From assembly GCF_947305955.1 (NCBI RefSeq), contig NZ_CAMZFB010000024.1:1-40325 (forward strand): a DNA stretch of 40,325 nucleotides. Reading direction: 5' to 3'. Of this stretch, positions 1-7,485 are shown one piece after another. The DNA is from an uncultured Brevundimonas sp. GTDB taxonomy: Bacteria > Pseudomonadota > Alphaproteobacteria > Caulobacterales > Caulobacteraceae. The translations under genes and the position numbers were made by a program. The notes beneath the pieces were generated by a model. The model was not told where the DNA came from. It saw only the letters and a program-made list of their open reading frames with translations, and searched no databases. The first letter of the stretch is position 1. Each line of letters starts with the position of its first letter.

Positions 1-518
1 GTAGCTAGGTCAACGCCATTAAGATCGGACGGCAGGGCTGCCACCTCTGCGACACTGTCCATCGGAAAGACCGTCATCTGGCGCGTAGGCAGGGCCACCG
101 CGCCATTGGAAAACTTCAGCGTCGGGTATTCGGCTTCCAGATTGACGGCACGCGGGGTGATACGGATGTCCACCACGCGCGGAACCGGACGGCCATCGGT
201 GGTCCGCAACACATCGTAATGCCCCACCCGATCCAGCACCACGCCCTCGGTCAGGACCTGCCACTGGTGCGGACGCCACGGCTCGCGCACCTCGGCAATC
301 AGGGCCGAGTCGAAAAAGGCCCAAACGGGCGCATCGCGATCCATCAGATATTGCAGGTGCAGGGTCTCGCCCTGCCGCACCACAGTGGCGCTGGCGGCGG
401 GCACACCACCACGCTCTATCGGCGGCAAGCTGGCGCAACCGGCCAATAGCGCCATGGCCGATACAGCGGCTGCGATACCTGTGCGAATACCCAAGGGCCA
501 ACTCCTGCGTTCTTTCAT
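1..518 (-). CDS. Putative lipoprotein, 3' end outside window
   Basis: An open minus-strand frame starts at ATG 518-516 and runs off the left edge without a stop (172 codons seen). An in-frame TGA just upstream (542-540) fixes the start region. The N-terminus has positive charges (MKERRSW), a hydrophobic stretch and a lipobox ending LLAGC with Cys28, so the product is probably a lipid-anchored envelope protein. The mature part is soluble-looking, with alternating polar and hydrophobic segments and no membrane spans. I do not recognise a family. It is transcribed in the same direction as the WYL regulator upstream of it (69-bp gap). The lipoprotein call rests on the lipobox; the function is unknown. 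Confidence 0.7.
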   Translation of the reverse strand, partial: MKERRSWPLGIRTGIAAAVSAMALLAGCASLPPIERGGVPAASATVVRQGETLHLQYLMDRDAPVWAFFDSALIAEVREPWRPHQWQVLTEGVVLDRVGHYDVLRTTDGRPVPRVVDIRITPRAVNLEAEYPTLKFSNGAVALPTRQMTVFPMDSVAEVAALPSDLNGVDLA

Positions 519-587
519 CGCAACGGTTACCCGTTGCCATCACAGTGTCAGGTTAAATATCGGCAAGATTCAGCCGCCTAGATGGCC

Positions 588-1565
588 TTAACCCAGAGCC
601 GCTCTCGCCCGTTCCAGTTCGTCGGCCATAATGTCCTTCAGGCGCTGCGGCTCGAGGATGGTGGCCTGCCCGCTCCAGCTGAACAGGTGCCATGCCAGTT
701 CGCGCATGCCCGAGGCACGGAACCGCACAACGACCGAGCCATCGTCCTGATCCTCGATGATCTGGGTCGGGTGCCAGCGCCATCCCCTCGCCTCGCTGGC
801 CGCCTCGGGGGCGATACGCAGGACGACATCCTCGATCTGGTCCTGATAGATGCCGAACGACTGGCTGGCGAAAGCCGCCAGATTAAACTCTTCCGGTGGA
901 CGGGCCATGCCCTCGCCCGCCATGACACTGGACATACGATCCAGACGGAAGGTCTGGATGCGATCATTGGCCGGATCATAGGCCACCAGATAGTTGGCCC
1001 GCCCGAACATCAAGCCGCATGGTGTCACGGTGCGGCTGCGGGCCTCGGCCCCCGGACGCGAGTAGATGAAGTTCAGCGGGCTTTCGGCCAAAATCGCCCC
1101 GCGAATGGTCGTCAGCACGGTTTCATCGGCCCCCGGACGCGGGCCGGCCTGTACGGCGATGGTCTCGGCACGGACCAGAGCCTCAAGGTCGGGTGCCATC
1201 CGGTTGAGGGTGGTCGAGCGCATCGCCGCCTTTATCTTGCGCTCAAGGCTTTCCAGCGCCGCTGCCCGCGCCGGATCACCGGCCGCATGAAGGGCCGCAG
1301 CCGCCTTGGTCAGTTCCAGCATCTCTGTCGCCGTCGGGGCCTGTTCAAAGGCCGACAGGCCGCCACGGATGCGCCAACGCTTGGTGGGGGGATCAGAGGT
1401 TTCCTCGACCTGCGGGAACAGCATCAGCACGGCGTCACGCATGCGCTCGGCGGTGCGGCGTCCTACGCCCAACTGGCCCGCCATCTCGTTGATGGTCAGC
1501 CCCTCGGCGCTGGCGGCCATACCGCGCGCCAGATCGATGACCATGGCCGCCTTGTCGTGGCGCAT
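588..1565 (-). CDS. WYL-domain transcriptional regulator (HTH + WYL)
   Basis: This encodes a 325-residue regulator of the YafY/PafC-like class. The N-terminus (about residues 15-55) contains a winged-helix reading EGLTINEMAGQLGVGRRTAE. The middle and C-terminal parts (about 130-320) match a WYL ligand-sensing region plus WCX extension, with the segment LNFIYSRPGAEARSRTVTPCGL followed by YLVAYD. Members of this class bind DNA through the HTH and often sense nucleic-acid ligands or nucleotides. I chose ATG 1565 because GGAGAAGG lies just upstream; a reading 13 codons longer has no such site. The gene is divergent from the small gene at 1667, about 100 bp away, so the two may share a control region. 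The target is not identifiable from sequence. Confidence 0.85.
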   Translation of the reverse strand: MRHDKAAMVIDLARGMAASAEGLTINEMAGQLGVGRRTAERMRDAVLMLFPQVEETSDPPTKRWRIRGGLSAFEQAPTATEMLELTKAAAALHAAGDPARAAALESLERKIKAAMRSTTLNRMAPDLEALVRAETIAVQAGPRPGADETVLTTIRGAILAESPLNFIYSRPGAEARSRTVTPCGLMFGRANYLVAYDPANDRIQTFRLDRMSSVMAGEGMARPPEEFNLAAFASQSFGIYQDQIEDVVLRIAPEAASEARGWRWHPTQIIEDQDDGSVVVRFRASGMRELAWHLFSWSGQATILEPQRLKDIMADELERARAALG

Positions 1566-1666
1566 GAAACCTTCTCCACAGAGATACGTCCGAACTTGAC
1601 GCAATACTGTTCCATAACACCGTGGTCAGCAAGAGGCAGACGCCTCCCCAACGGAGTTTTCTACAG

Positions 1667-1936
1667 ATGGCTTTCTCGTTCGCCCGCACCGCCCGCGCCC
1701 AGTCGGACCGCGCTGCCCAAAGCCCCTATGCCGTCGCGCCGATGCTGCGCCCGTTCGAGCGCAAGACCTTCGCCGACCGCTATCTGATCGTGCCGTGCGA
1801 AACCGAGACCGATCTGGCCGTCATCTGGGACCGTCAGGAAGAACAGGTCGTCGACGTGATCTGCGCCCCGATGGGCCGTTATTCCGAAGAAGATGCCATG
1901 TGGGACGAGTTCCGCAACGCCTCCATGGCCGCCTGA
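1667..1936 (+). CDS. Small conserved-looking protein of unknown function (89 aa)
   Basis: The ATG at 1667 is preceded by GGAG (1653-1656), about 10 nt away. The product has 89 residues, no signal peptide and no membrane span. It has a basic N-terminal third (MAFSFARTARAQSDR) and an acidic, aromatic C-terminal two thirds (for example FADRYLIVPCETETDLAVIWD). The codon use is typical of the surrounding genes, with strong third-position G/C, which supports a real gene. It is divergent from the WYL regulator and convergent with the DUF985 cupin gene. I do not recognise the family. A role linked to the WYL regulator is possible only by position. Confidence 0.65.
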   Translation: MAFSFARTARAQSDRAAQSPYAVAPMLRPFERKTFADRYLIVPCETETDLAVIWDRQEEQVVDVICAPMGRYSEEDAMWDEFRNASMAA

Positions 1937-1952
1937 TATCCCGCAAAGGGCT

Positions 1953-2330
1953 TTAGTGGACGAGCGGATCCGGCTTTGCGATCCGCCCCGCCAGCGTCCA
2001 CGGCCCTTGCGGGATCAACCGCACCCACGCCCCCGCGGGGGCGCTGAGCCAGTGGCCCTGACCTGCCAGCGACGTCTCGCGATGGACCGGACCACCCGTG
2101 GCGATTTCCAGCACCAGCGGCGACCCCATATAGGCCGTCCACATCTCCTCGGCCTCCATCGGCACCCACTGCGGGTCGTCCTGATGGATAAGCAGGCGAT
2201 AGGAGGCGATCTTTTCCGCATCCGCTTCCTGATGTGGCAGGATACGGTAATAGCCACCCTCGGGATGCGGCGTCAGGCCGAGGTTCATCACCACCTCCTC
2301 TGCCGTGAAATCGTCGTCCGTATCGCTCAT
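1953..2330 (-). CDS. DUF985/cupin_5 family protein, metal-site residues missing
   Basis: This 125-residue protein keeps the fold signature of the DUF985 cupin family: the opening LGLTPHPEGGYYR, the strand EEMWTAYMGSPLVLEI, a turn GQGHWLSAPAGAWV and the closing WTLAGRIAKPDPLV. In usual members the segment before the central strand carries a histidine-rich motif (SHWHR...DEIWH), thought to bind metal. Here the same segment reads PQWVPMEAEEMWTAY, so the histidines are replaced. The fold is probably kept while the classical metal site is lost. The start at ATG 2330 has AAGG upstream. It is convergent with the 89-residue gene. Its substrate is unknown. Confidence 0.75.
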   Translation of the reverse strand: MSDTDDDFTAEEVVMNLGLTPHPEGGYYRILPHQEADAEKIASYRLLIHQDDPQWVPMEAEEMWTAYMGSPLVLEIATGGPVHRETSLAGQGHWLSAPAGAWVRLIPQGPWTLAGRIAKPDPLVH

Positions 2331-2457
2331 GGATCGCCTTGCGCCTGAGTAGCCTTACGGCCAAGCCTATAGGCTGATCCGTCAGGCGGGACCAGCGTAA
2401 CGACCGGCCAGCCGTCATCCGTCAGGACGCATCACATTTCGACAGCTTCACGCGGCT

Positions 2458-3126
2458 TTAGCCGCAGTTGGCAACCGTCGTCTGGCCCACAGCGATCTCG
2501 GTGATCTTGACCCGATCCAGCTCGCGCACGGCCAAGGCGTCGAACTCGCGCGAACAGTTGAACCGCGTGTCGACGACATAGTCCTCGCCATGCGTGGCCA
2601 TGATGGCATCACGGATACGCAAGCCTGCGTCGATTGCCGCTCTATCCACGCGCACAGCCCCTGCCCTTACAGCAGGCTGGCCACGCAGGCCGTCGCTTTC
2701 CAGATAGACCCACGGATTGGAGGCATTGCCGCACAGGATCAGACAGTCGGCCTTGAACTCCACATTCGCCCGCACTCTGGCGAACTCCCCCATCGAGAGG
2801 TTCAGATTGCGGGGCAGGCCATAGGCTTCAAGTGCCGCATAGGCATGTCGCGCACAGGCCCGGGTCATGGGAACCGCGTAACCCACGATCTCGTCACCCG
2901 CGACGGACACCGTGAAATCGCAGCCGCCCACCTGATAGTGACGCTGGTCGCGGTCGACCTGTCGCGCCGTGCCCATCTGCTGCTCGAGGAACTGGACACG
3001 CGCGCCAAGCATGGATTGCAAGGTGCCCTGCTGGCGTCCCTGCGCGGTGGCCATCGACGCACTGCCGAGCGAAAGCGCGGTCGCGCCTATCAAAACGGCA
3101 GCGGTGGTCATTCGAACTCTGGACAT
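2458..3126 (-). CDS. Secreted protein of unknown function
   Basis: The product has 222 residues with a clear Sec signal peptide: MSRVRM, a hydrophobic core (TTAAVLIGATALSLGSASM) and a likely cleavage after ATAQ. The mature protein has several cysteines (CDF, CAR, CLILCG, CSRE, a terminal ANCG), suggesting disulfides in the periplasm. I chose ATG 3126 because GAGGGG sits a few bases upstream; a GTG at 3141 would be too close to that site. It lies just downstream of pntB's neighbourhood but is separated by about 330 bp from pntB transcription as a minus-strand gene upstream of it. I do not recognise the family. Confidence 0.65.
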   Translation of the reverse strand: MSRVRMTTAAVLIGATALSLGSASMATAQGRQQGTLQSMLGARVQFLEQQMGTARQVDRDQRHYQVGGCDFTVSVAGDEIVGYAVPMTRACARHAYAALEAYGLPRNLNLSMGEFARVRANVEFKADCLILCGNASNPWVYLESDGLRGQPAVRAGAVRVDRAAIDAGLRIRDAIMATHGEDYVVDTRFNCSREFDALAVRELDRVKITEIAVGQTTVANCG

Positions 3127-3180
3127 GGACCCCTCACACACTGTTGTTCAAGGTTAACGCCGCAGACGGCATTCCGTTCG

Positions 3181-4599
3181 TCAGAGCGCCTTGACGATGC
3201 CCTCGACCATCTTCTTGGCGTCGGCGAACAGCATCATGGTGTTGTCGCGGAAGAACAGCTCATTTTCCACTCCCGCATAGCCCGCCGCCATGCCGCGCTT
3301 GATGAACAGCACGGTGCCGGCCTTTTCCACGTCCAGCACCGGCATGCCGAAGATCGGGCTTTGCAGATCGGTCTTGGCCGCAGGGTTGGTCACGTCATTG
3401 GCCCCGATGACAAAGGCCACATCGGCGGACGAAAATTCAGAGTTGATGTCCTCCAGCTCGAACACCTCATCGTACGGCACATTGGCCTCGGCCAGCAGGA
3501 CGTTCATGTGGCCCGGCATCCGGCCCGCGACGGGGTGGATGGCGTATTTCACCTCCACGCCCTCTTCCTTCAGCTTGTCGGCCATTTCACGAAGGGCGTG
3601 CTGGGCCTGCGCCACCGCCATGCCATATCCCGGCACGATGATGACCTTGGAGGCGTTCTTCATGATGAAGGCCGCATCCTCGGCACTGCCCTGTTTGACG
3701 GGGCGTGTCTCGACCTTCGCGCCGTCGGCACCGCTGGCCGCCTCGGCCCCGAAGCCGCCGAGGATGACGCTGATGAAGCTGCGGTTCATGCCCTTGCACA
3801 TGATGTAGCTGAGGATCGCGCCCGACGAGCCGACCAGCGCCCCCGTGATGATCAGGGCGATATTCTCCAGCGTGAATCCCAGCGCCGCCGCCGCCCAGCC
3901 GGAATAGGAGTTGAGCATCGACACCACCACCGGCATGTCCGCGCCGCCGATGGGGATGATCAGGGTCACGCCGAGGATCAGGCTGAGCGCGAACACGGCC
4001 CAGAAGGCCCAGACCGCCGTACCGCCTGTCCCGATCAGAATGCCGATCAGGAAAACCAGCGCCGCCGCCAGACCGAGATTGATCAGATGCCGCGCAGGCA
4101 ACAGTATGGGCGCGCCGCTCATATTGCCATTCAGCTTGGCAAAGGCGATGACCGATCCGGTAAAGGTGATGGCCCCGATGGCCACGCCGAGGCTGAGTTC
4201 CACCAGCGACAGGGTCTTGATCCCGCCCGTCACCGTCTGGATCCCAAAAGCGTCGGGCGCATAGACTGCTCCCACGGCCACCAGACAGGCAGCCAGACCG
4301 ACCAGCGAGTGGAACGCCGCCACCAGTTGCGGCATGGCCGTCATGGGCACGCGGTTGGCGATGATCGCCCCCGCCCCGCCGCCGACGATGACACCGCCCG
4401 CGATCAGGCCCAGCGTCAGCGGATCGAGCGCCCCCGTACTGGCCAGCAGCGCCAGCGTGACCCCGACCGCCAGCGCCATGCCTGCCATGCCCAGCATATT
4501 GCCACGGCGGCTCGACTCCGGACTGGACAGGCCACGGAGGGAGAGAATGAACAGCACCCCTGCCACCAGATAGGCCAGTGCTGCGATGGATGCCTTCAT
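3181..4599 (-). CDS. pntB: NAD(P) transhydrogenase subunit beta
   Basis: PntB is the membrane and NADP(H)-binding subunit of the proton-translocating transhydrogenase, which drives NADPH formation from NADH with the proton gradient. The 472 residues fit the usual length. About nine membrane helices fill residues 1-260. The C-terminal dIII domain carries the NADP signature VIIVPGYGMAVAQAQHAL and later the segment AFVIGANDVTNPAA. A strong Shine-Dalgarno (GGGGGAG) precedes ATG 4599. It belongs to the minus-strand pnt cluster with pntAA and pntAB, but three small genes (4625-5578) lie between, which is unusual for this operon. All signature motifs look intact. Confidence 0.97.
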   Translation of the reverse strand: MKASIAALAYLVAGVLFILSLRGLSSPESSRRGNMLGMAGMALAVGVTLALLASTGALDPLTLGLIAGGVIVGGGAGAIIANRVPMTAMPQLVAAFHSLVGLAACLVAVGAVYAPDAFGIQTVTGGIKTLSLVELSLGVAIGAITFTGSVIAFAKLNGNMSGAPILLPARHLINLGLAAALVFLIGILIGTGGTAVWAFWAVFALSLILGVTLIIPIGGADMPVVVSMLNSYSGWAAAALGFTLENIALIITGALVGSSGAILSYIMCKGMNRSFISVILGGFGAEAASGADGAKVETRPVKQGSAEDAAFIMKNASKVIIVPGYGMAVAQAQHALREMADKLKEEGVEVKYAIHPVAGRMPGHMNVLLAEANVPYDEVFELEDINSEFSSADVAFVIGANDVTNPAAKTDLQSPIFGMPVLDVEKAGTVLFIKRGMAAGYAGVENELFFRDNTMMLFADAKKMVEGIVKAL

Positions 4600-4624
4600 A
4601 CTCTCCCCCTTTAAGTCTCCGGAC

Positions 4625-4990
4625 TTAGAAGATGTTGATAATGGCCGGTGCGCCGGTGGTCCCCTTGCGGGTCACCTGACCGTTCTTGATGACCGCGACG
4701 CCGATGTTGCCCTCGCCCGTCAGGCGGGTCAGGGTGCAGCTGCCGTTGTCGGTCGGCAGATAGCCCGACTGGGTACCCTTGCCCTCGCGCACCATGCGGT
4801 TCTGATAGACGCCGCGAATGGTCACCGGACGGAAGCGGCATTCCAGACGCCACGTAGTATTGTCTTGCGCAGCCACGCCCCACGGCAGGCCACCTTCAAG
4901 ATTGCCCGCCACTTCGGCAGGCTGAGCATAAGCGATCGAACCCGCAATCAGGGTGATACCAGCGGCAACGATCGAAACAGCGGTCTTCAT
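4625..4990 (-). CDS. Small secreted protein inside the pnt cluster
   Basis: The product has 121 residues with a Sec signal peptide (MKTAVSIVAAGITLIAGSIAYAQ, probable cut after AYA). The mature part has two cysteines (LECRF and GSCTL) that could form a disulfide, and no membrane span. It ends 25 bp before pntB starts and follows the 92-residue membrane protein by about 19 bp, so it is probably cotranscribed with the transhydrogenase genes. I do not recognise a family. A periplasmic partner of the neighbouring small membrane proteins is one possibility suggested only by position. Confidence 0.65.
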   Translation of the reverse strand: MKTAVSIVAAGITLIAGSIAYAQPAEVAGNLEGGLPWGVAAQDNTTWRLECRFRPVTIRGVYQNRMVREGKGTQSGYLPTDNGSCTLTRLTGEGNIGVAVIKNGQVTRKGTTGAPAIINIF

Positions 4991-5009
4991 TACAACTCAC
5001 TCAAGTCAG

Positions 5010-5288
5010 TCAGGATTTGATGTAGCTCTGGGTACGGAAAAGCCGCCAGATCGCAGAGCCGATGAAAACTGGTCCGAACATGACGATAAACCAATCCCAA
5101 AAATGCAGTTCGCGGTCGCGAATGGCATAAAGGGCGAGGTTGGAAGCGAACACGATGGCGATACCGCAATCCTGATAGCGCAGGCGGATGATCGGCGGCT
5201 TCACCACCGTCCAGCCCCACACCCACAGCCCGAAGCCATAGGCGATCAGTCCCCACGCGAGAATTTGCGGCCAGTCTGCAGAAATCAT
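5010..5288 (-). CDS. Small membrane protein in pnt cluster (92 aa)
   Basis: This encodes a 92-residue integral membrane protein with about three hydrophobic spans: residues near 7-28 (WPQILAWGLIAYGFGLWVWGW), 42-58 (CGIAIVFASNLALYA) and 64-84 (FWDWFIVMFGPVFIGSAIW). The ATG at 5288-5286 overlaps the TGA (5290-5288) of the gene before it by one base (TGATG), which indicates translational coupling. An in-frame TTG lies one codon upstream. The family is not recognised. The coupled neighbour and the shared size class suggest that the two may act together in the membrane. Confidence 0.65.
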   Translation of the reverse strand: MISADWPQILAWGLIAYGFGLWVWGWTVVKPPIIRLRYQDCGIAIVFASNLALYAIRDRELHFWDWFIVMFGPVFIGSAIWRLFRTQSYIKS

Positions 5289-5578
5289 CAACGCGTCATC
5301 CGAAAACGCCGAATGGCCCTGACAACCAGTGCAGCCATAATCACCGCCCCCACTCCAAATCCCCCGGCTGACGTCACTTCAGCCTGCACATAGTGGCTCC
5401 AGGCCATATAGCCGAAGTACACCATCACTACGGCGGGATATCCGATGGAGACGAACGCCTCAAGCACGCGGCGGACACGGGGCGGCAACTTGCCGCTGAA
5501 AACGACCAGCACCAGCAACAGGGCGATGGCGACGGCCATCACCGTAATTATCCATGCGGGCGATACCGGCACCCCCAT
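5288..5578 (-). CDS. Small membrane protein in pnt cluster (96 aa)
   Basis: The product has 96 residues with three probable membrane spans: AWIITVMAVAIALLLVLVVF near 8-28, then GYPAVVMVYFGYMAWSHYV near 46-64 and GVGAVIMAALVVRAI near 75-90, ending in a basic tail (RRFRMTR). It begins 3 bases after the pntAB stop codon and its own stop overlaps the next start by one base. This tight packing argues for one transcript pntAA-pntAB-this gene-next gene-secreted protein-pntB. No family is recognised. It is not part of the standard transhydrogenase, which needs only the alpha and beta subunits. Confidence 0.65.
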   Translation of the reverse strand: MGVPVSPAWIITVMAVAIALLLVLVVFSGKLPPRVRRVLEAFVSIGYPAVVMVYFGYMAWSHYVQAEVTSAGGFGVGAVIMAALVVRAIRRFRMTR

Positions 5579-5580
5579 AC

Positions 5581-5895
5581 TCAGCGCTTGTCCTTCTTGC
5601 GGTACATGGCCAGCATCCGCCGCGTGACCATGAAGCCGCCAAAGATGTTCACACTGGCCAGCGTCACCGCGGCAATGCCCGCGCCCTTGGCCACCCAGGC
5701 ATTGGCACCGCCACCCCCGCTAAATGCCGCAGCGGCCATCAGCCCGCCGACAATGATCACCGAGGAAATGGCGTTGGTCACCGCCATCAGGGGCGTGTGC
5801 AGGGCGGGCGTCACACTCCACACCACATAGTAGCCAACGAAGATGGCCAGCACGAAGATGGCCAGACGAAACACTGTGGGATCAACGTATTCCAT
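5581..5895 (-). CDS. pntAB: NAD(P) transhydrogenase subunit alpha, membrane part
   Basis: This is the 104-residue membrane part of the alpha subunit, encoded separately from the NAD-binding part as in many Alphaproteobacteria. It has three to four spans: [20 protein letters not shown], then the signature [25 protein letters not shown] typical of this subunit, then [24 protein letters not shown], with a basic cytoplasmic tail ([13 protein letters not shown]). It starts 2 bp after the pntAA stop, so the two are coupled. With pntAA and pntB it completes the membrane-embedded proton channel. Confidence 0.95.
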   Translation of the reverse strand: MEYVDPTVFRLAIFVLAIFVGYYVVWSVTPALHTPLMAVTNAISSVIIVGGLMAAAAFSGGGGANAWVAKGAGIAAVTLASVNIFGGFMVTRRMLAMYRKKDKR

Positions 5896-5897
5896 GG

Positions 5898-7031
5898 TCA
5901 GCCTTTCACGCCTTCATGCACAACTTCACCCTTGTGGGTCACAGCAGCCGCTTTGAGGATTTCATCCTCAGGATCGATAGACAGTTCGCCATCCTTGACC
6001 AATAGCCCGACAAAGGCGGCAAGGTTGCGGGCGTAAAGCGCACTGGCATCGGCGGCGATGCGCCCCGCCAGATTGCTCCAACCGACAATCTTTACGCCAT
6101 TGGCCGTGGTGACGATCTCGTCGGGCTTGGAGCCTTCGACATTGCCGCCCGCCTCAACCGCCAGATCGACGATGACCGAACCCGCCTTCATCGAGGCGAC
6201 GTGCGCTGCCGTGATCAGGCGCGGGGCCGGACGGCCCGGGATAAGTGCCGTGGTGATCACCACATCCTGTTTGACGATGTGGCTGGCGGTTAGTTCGGCC
6301 TGTTTGGCCTGATATTCAGGCGACATCTGTTTGGCATAGCCGCCAGCGGTTTCGGCGGCTTTGAACTCTTCGTCCTCGACAGCCACGAATTTGGCCCCGA
6401 GGCTCTCGACCTGTTCCTTGGCGGCGGGGCGCACGTCGGTGGCCGTGACCACCGCGCCCAGACGCCGCGCCGTAGCGATGGCCTGAAGCCCCGCAACGCC
6501 CGCGCCCATGACGAACACCTTGGCCGCCGCCACCGTGCCCGCCGCCGTCATCATCATGGGAAAGCCACGCCCATAGGCATGGGCCGCCTCGATCACAGCA
6601 CGATATCCGGCCAGATTGGCCTGTGAGGACAGAACATCCATCACCTGAGCGCGGGTGATGCGGGGCACAAACTCCATGGCAAAGGCGGTGGCACCCTGCC
6701 CTTTCAAAGCTTCGATGGTGGCCTTCTCGCGATAGGCGTCCAGCATGCCGATGACGATCGCGCCCGATTTCAGCGCACTGGTTTCCGACGCCGTCGGCCC
6801 GCGCACCTTCAACAGGATGTCAGCCCCCGCCAGCACGCCCTTGAGATCGGAGGATACGCGCGCGCCCGCCGCCTCATATTCGGAATCAGGAAAGGACGAT
6901 CCGGTGCCTGTGCCCGCCTCGACCGTCACGGTCGCGCCGAGCGCCAGAAGCTTCTTCACCGTTTCCGGTGTAACGGCACAGCGGGTTTCGCCCTCGCGGC
7001 GCTCCCGGGTTACGGCAATGGCAACGGCCAA
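5898..7031 (-). CDS. pntAA: NAD(P) transhydrogenase subunit alpha, NAD-binding part (TTG start)
   Basis: This is the soluble dI subunit that binds NAD(H) and passes hydride to NADP on PntB. From the TTG at 7031 the protein has 377 residues and opens [17 protein letters not shown], the usual N-terminus of alanine dehydrogenase/PntA proteins. The Rossmann motif [20 protein letters not shown] lies near residue 174, followed by the acidic end of strand 2 (TATDVR). I chose TTG because AGGAG stands 7 nt upstream. The same frame extends to 7064, but that would add an uncharacteristic extension spanning the ribosome site. It is the first gene of the pnt cluster. An aa3-oxidase subunit gene and its terminator lie upstream. 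Confidence 0.95.
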   Translation of the reverse strand: MAVAIAVTRERREGETRCAVTPETVKKLLALGATVTVEAGTGTGSSFPDSEYEAAGARVSSDLKGVLAGADILLKVRGPTASETSALKSGAIVIGMLDAYREKATIEALKGQGATAFAMEFVPRITRAQVMDVLSSQANLAGYRAVIEAAHAYGRGFPMMMTAAGTVAAAKVFVMGAGVAGLQAIATARRLGAVVTATDVRPAAKEQVESLGAKFVAVEDEEFKAAETAGGYAKQMSPEYQAKQAELTASHIVKQDVVITTALIPGRPAPRLITAAHVASMKAGSVIVDLAVEAGGNVEGSKPDEIVTTANGVKIVGWSNLAGRIAADASALYARNLAAFVGLLVKDGELSIDPEDEILKAAAVTHKGEVVHEGVKG

Positions 7032-7092
7032 GATGCTGCTCCTGATTTCCCCTCTAACGACCACTGTTAGGTAAGATCAGAAACAAGGCAAC

Positions 7093-7119
7093 AAAAAAGC
7101 CCGCCGACAAGCGGCGGGC
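7093..7119 (-). terminator. Rho-independent terminator after the cox subunit IV gene
   Basis: On the minus strand an 8-bp GC stem (7112-7119 with 7099-7106, loop 7107-7111) is followed by six T residues (complement of 7093-7098). It lies about 30 bp downstream of the subunit IV gene and upstream of pntAA, so it should separate that gene from the pnt operon. Confidence 0.85.
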
Positions 7120-7149
7120 CTTTGATCCGGCAAACCTGTGCCAGAAATC

Positions 7150-7401
7150 TTAGTGTTCGGCGGCCTTCTTGCCGCGCAGGGCAAAGATGCCGATGGCGAG
7201 CACAACAGCGGCCGAAATGAAGGCCGGAATGAAGCCAGCACCCACGGCGAACCACACTACCAGCAGAACCAGCAGGGCCGACACAGCCAGCGAGCTCCAC
7301 TTAGTCATGGCGATGAACAGCTCGAACATGTGGTTCTGCGCCGAGATTTCCATCTCGCCTTTGACGTGGTCGTGGGCAGTTTCAGCGTGCGAGTCAGCCA
7401 T
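7150..7401 (-). CDS. aa3-type cytochrome c oxidase subunit IV
   Basis: This encodes a small (83-residue) membrane subunit of the bacterial aa3 oxidase. The family is recognised by the pattern EISAQNHMFELFIAMTKWSSLAV followed by one or two hydrophobic spans (VSALLVLLVVWFAVGAGF and FISAAVVLAIGIFAL) and a charged end (RGKKAAEH). It has no catalytic residues and is thought to stabilise the oxidase. I chose ATG 7401 because GGAAG lies upstream and the family starts close to this point; the frame is open for 19 more codons. The core oxidase genes are not nearby, and the gene has its own terminator. Confidence 0.88.
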   Translation of the reverse strand: MADSHAETAHDHVKGEMEISAQNHMFELFIAMTKWSSLAVSALLVLLVVWFAVGAGFIPAFISAAVVLAIGIFALRGKKAAEH

Positions 7402-7485
7402 GGGACTTCCGAAAAAAAGAGCCGATATTTGAGCCGTCTTATAGCGGCACCGTCGCACCGCTCAAGCCCGCTCGCGAAACAAGCG

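Noticed and set aside
582..1787. Long open frame on the plus strand opposite the WYL regulator
   Set aside because: It has no family features or ribosome site, and it runs opposite to a clear HTH-WYL protein with GC-biased codons. High GC alone opens such frames.
2590..4614. Very long plus-strand open frame opposite pntB
   Set aside because: It is full of His, Arg and Gln repeats typical of antisense reading, while pntB on the minus strand has all domain motifs.
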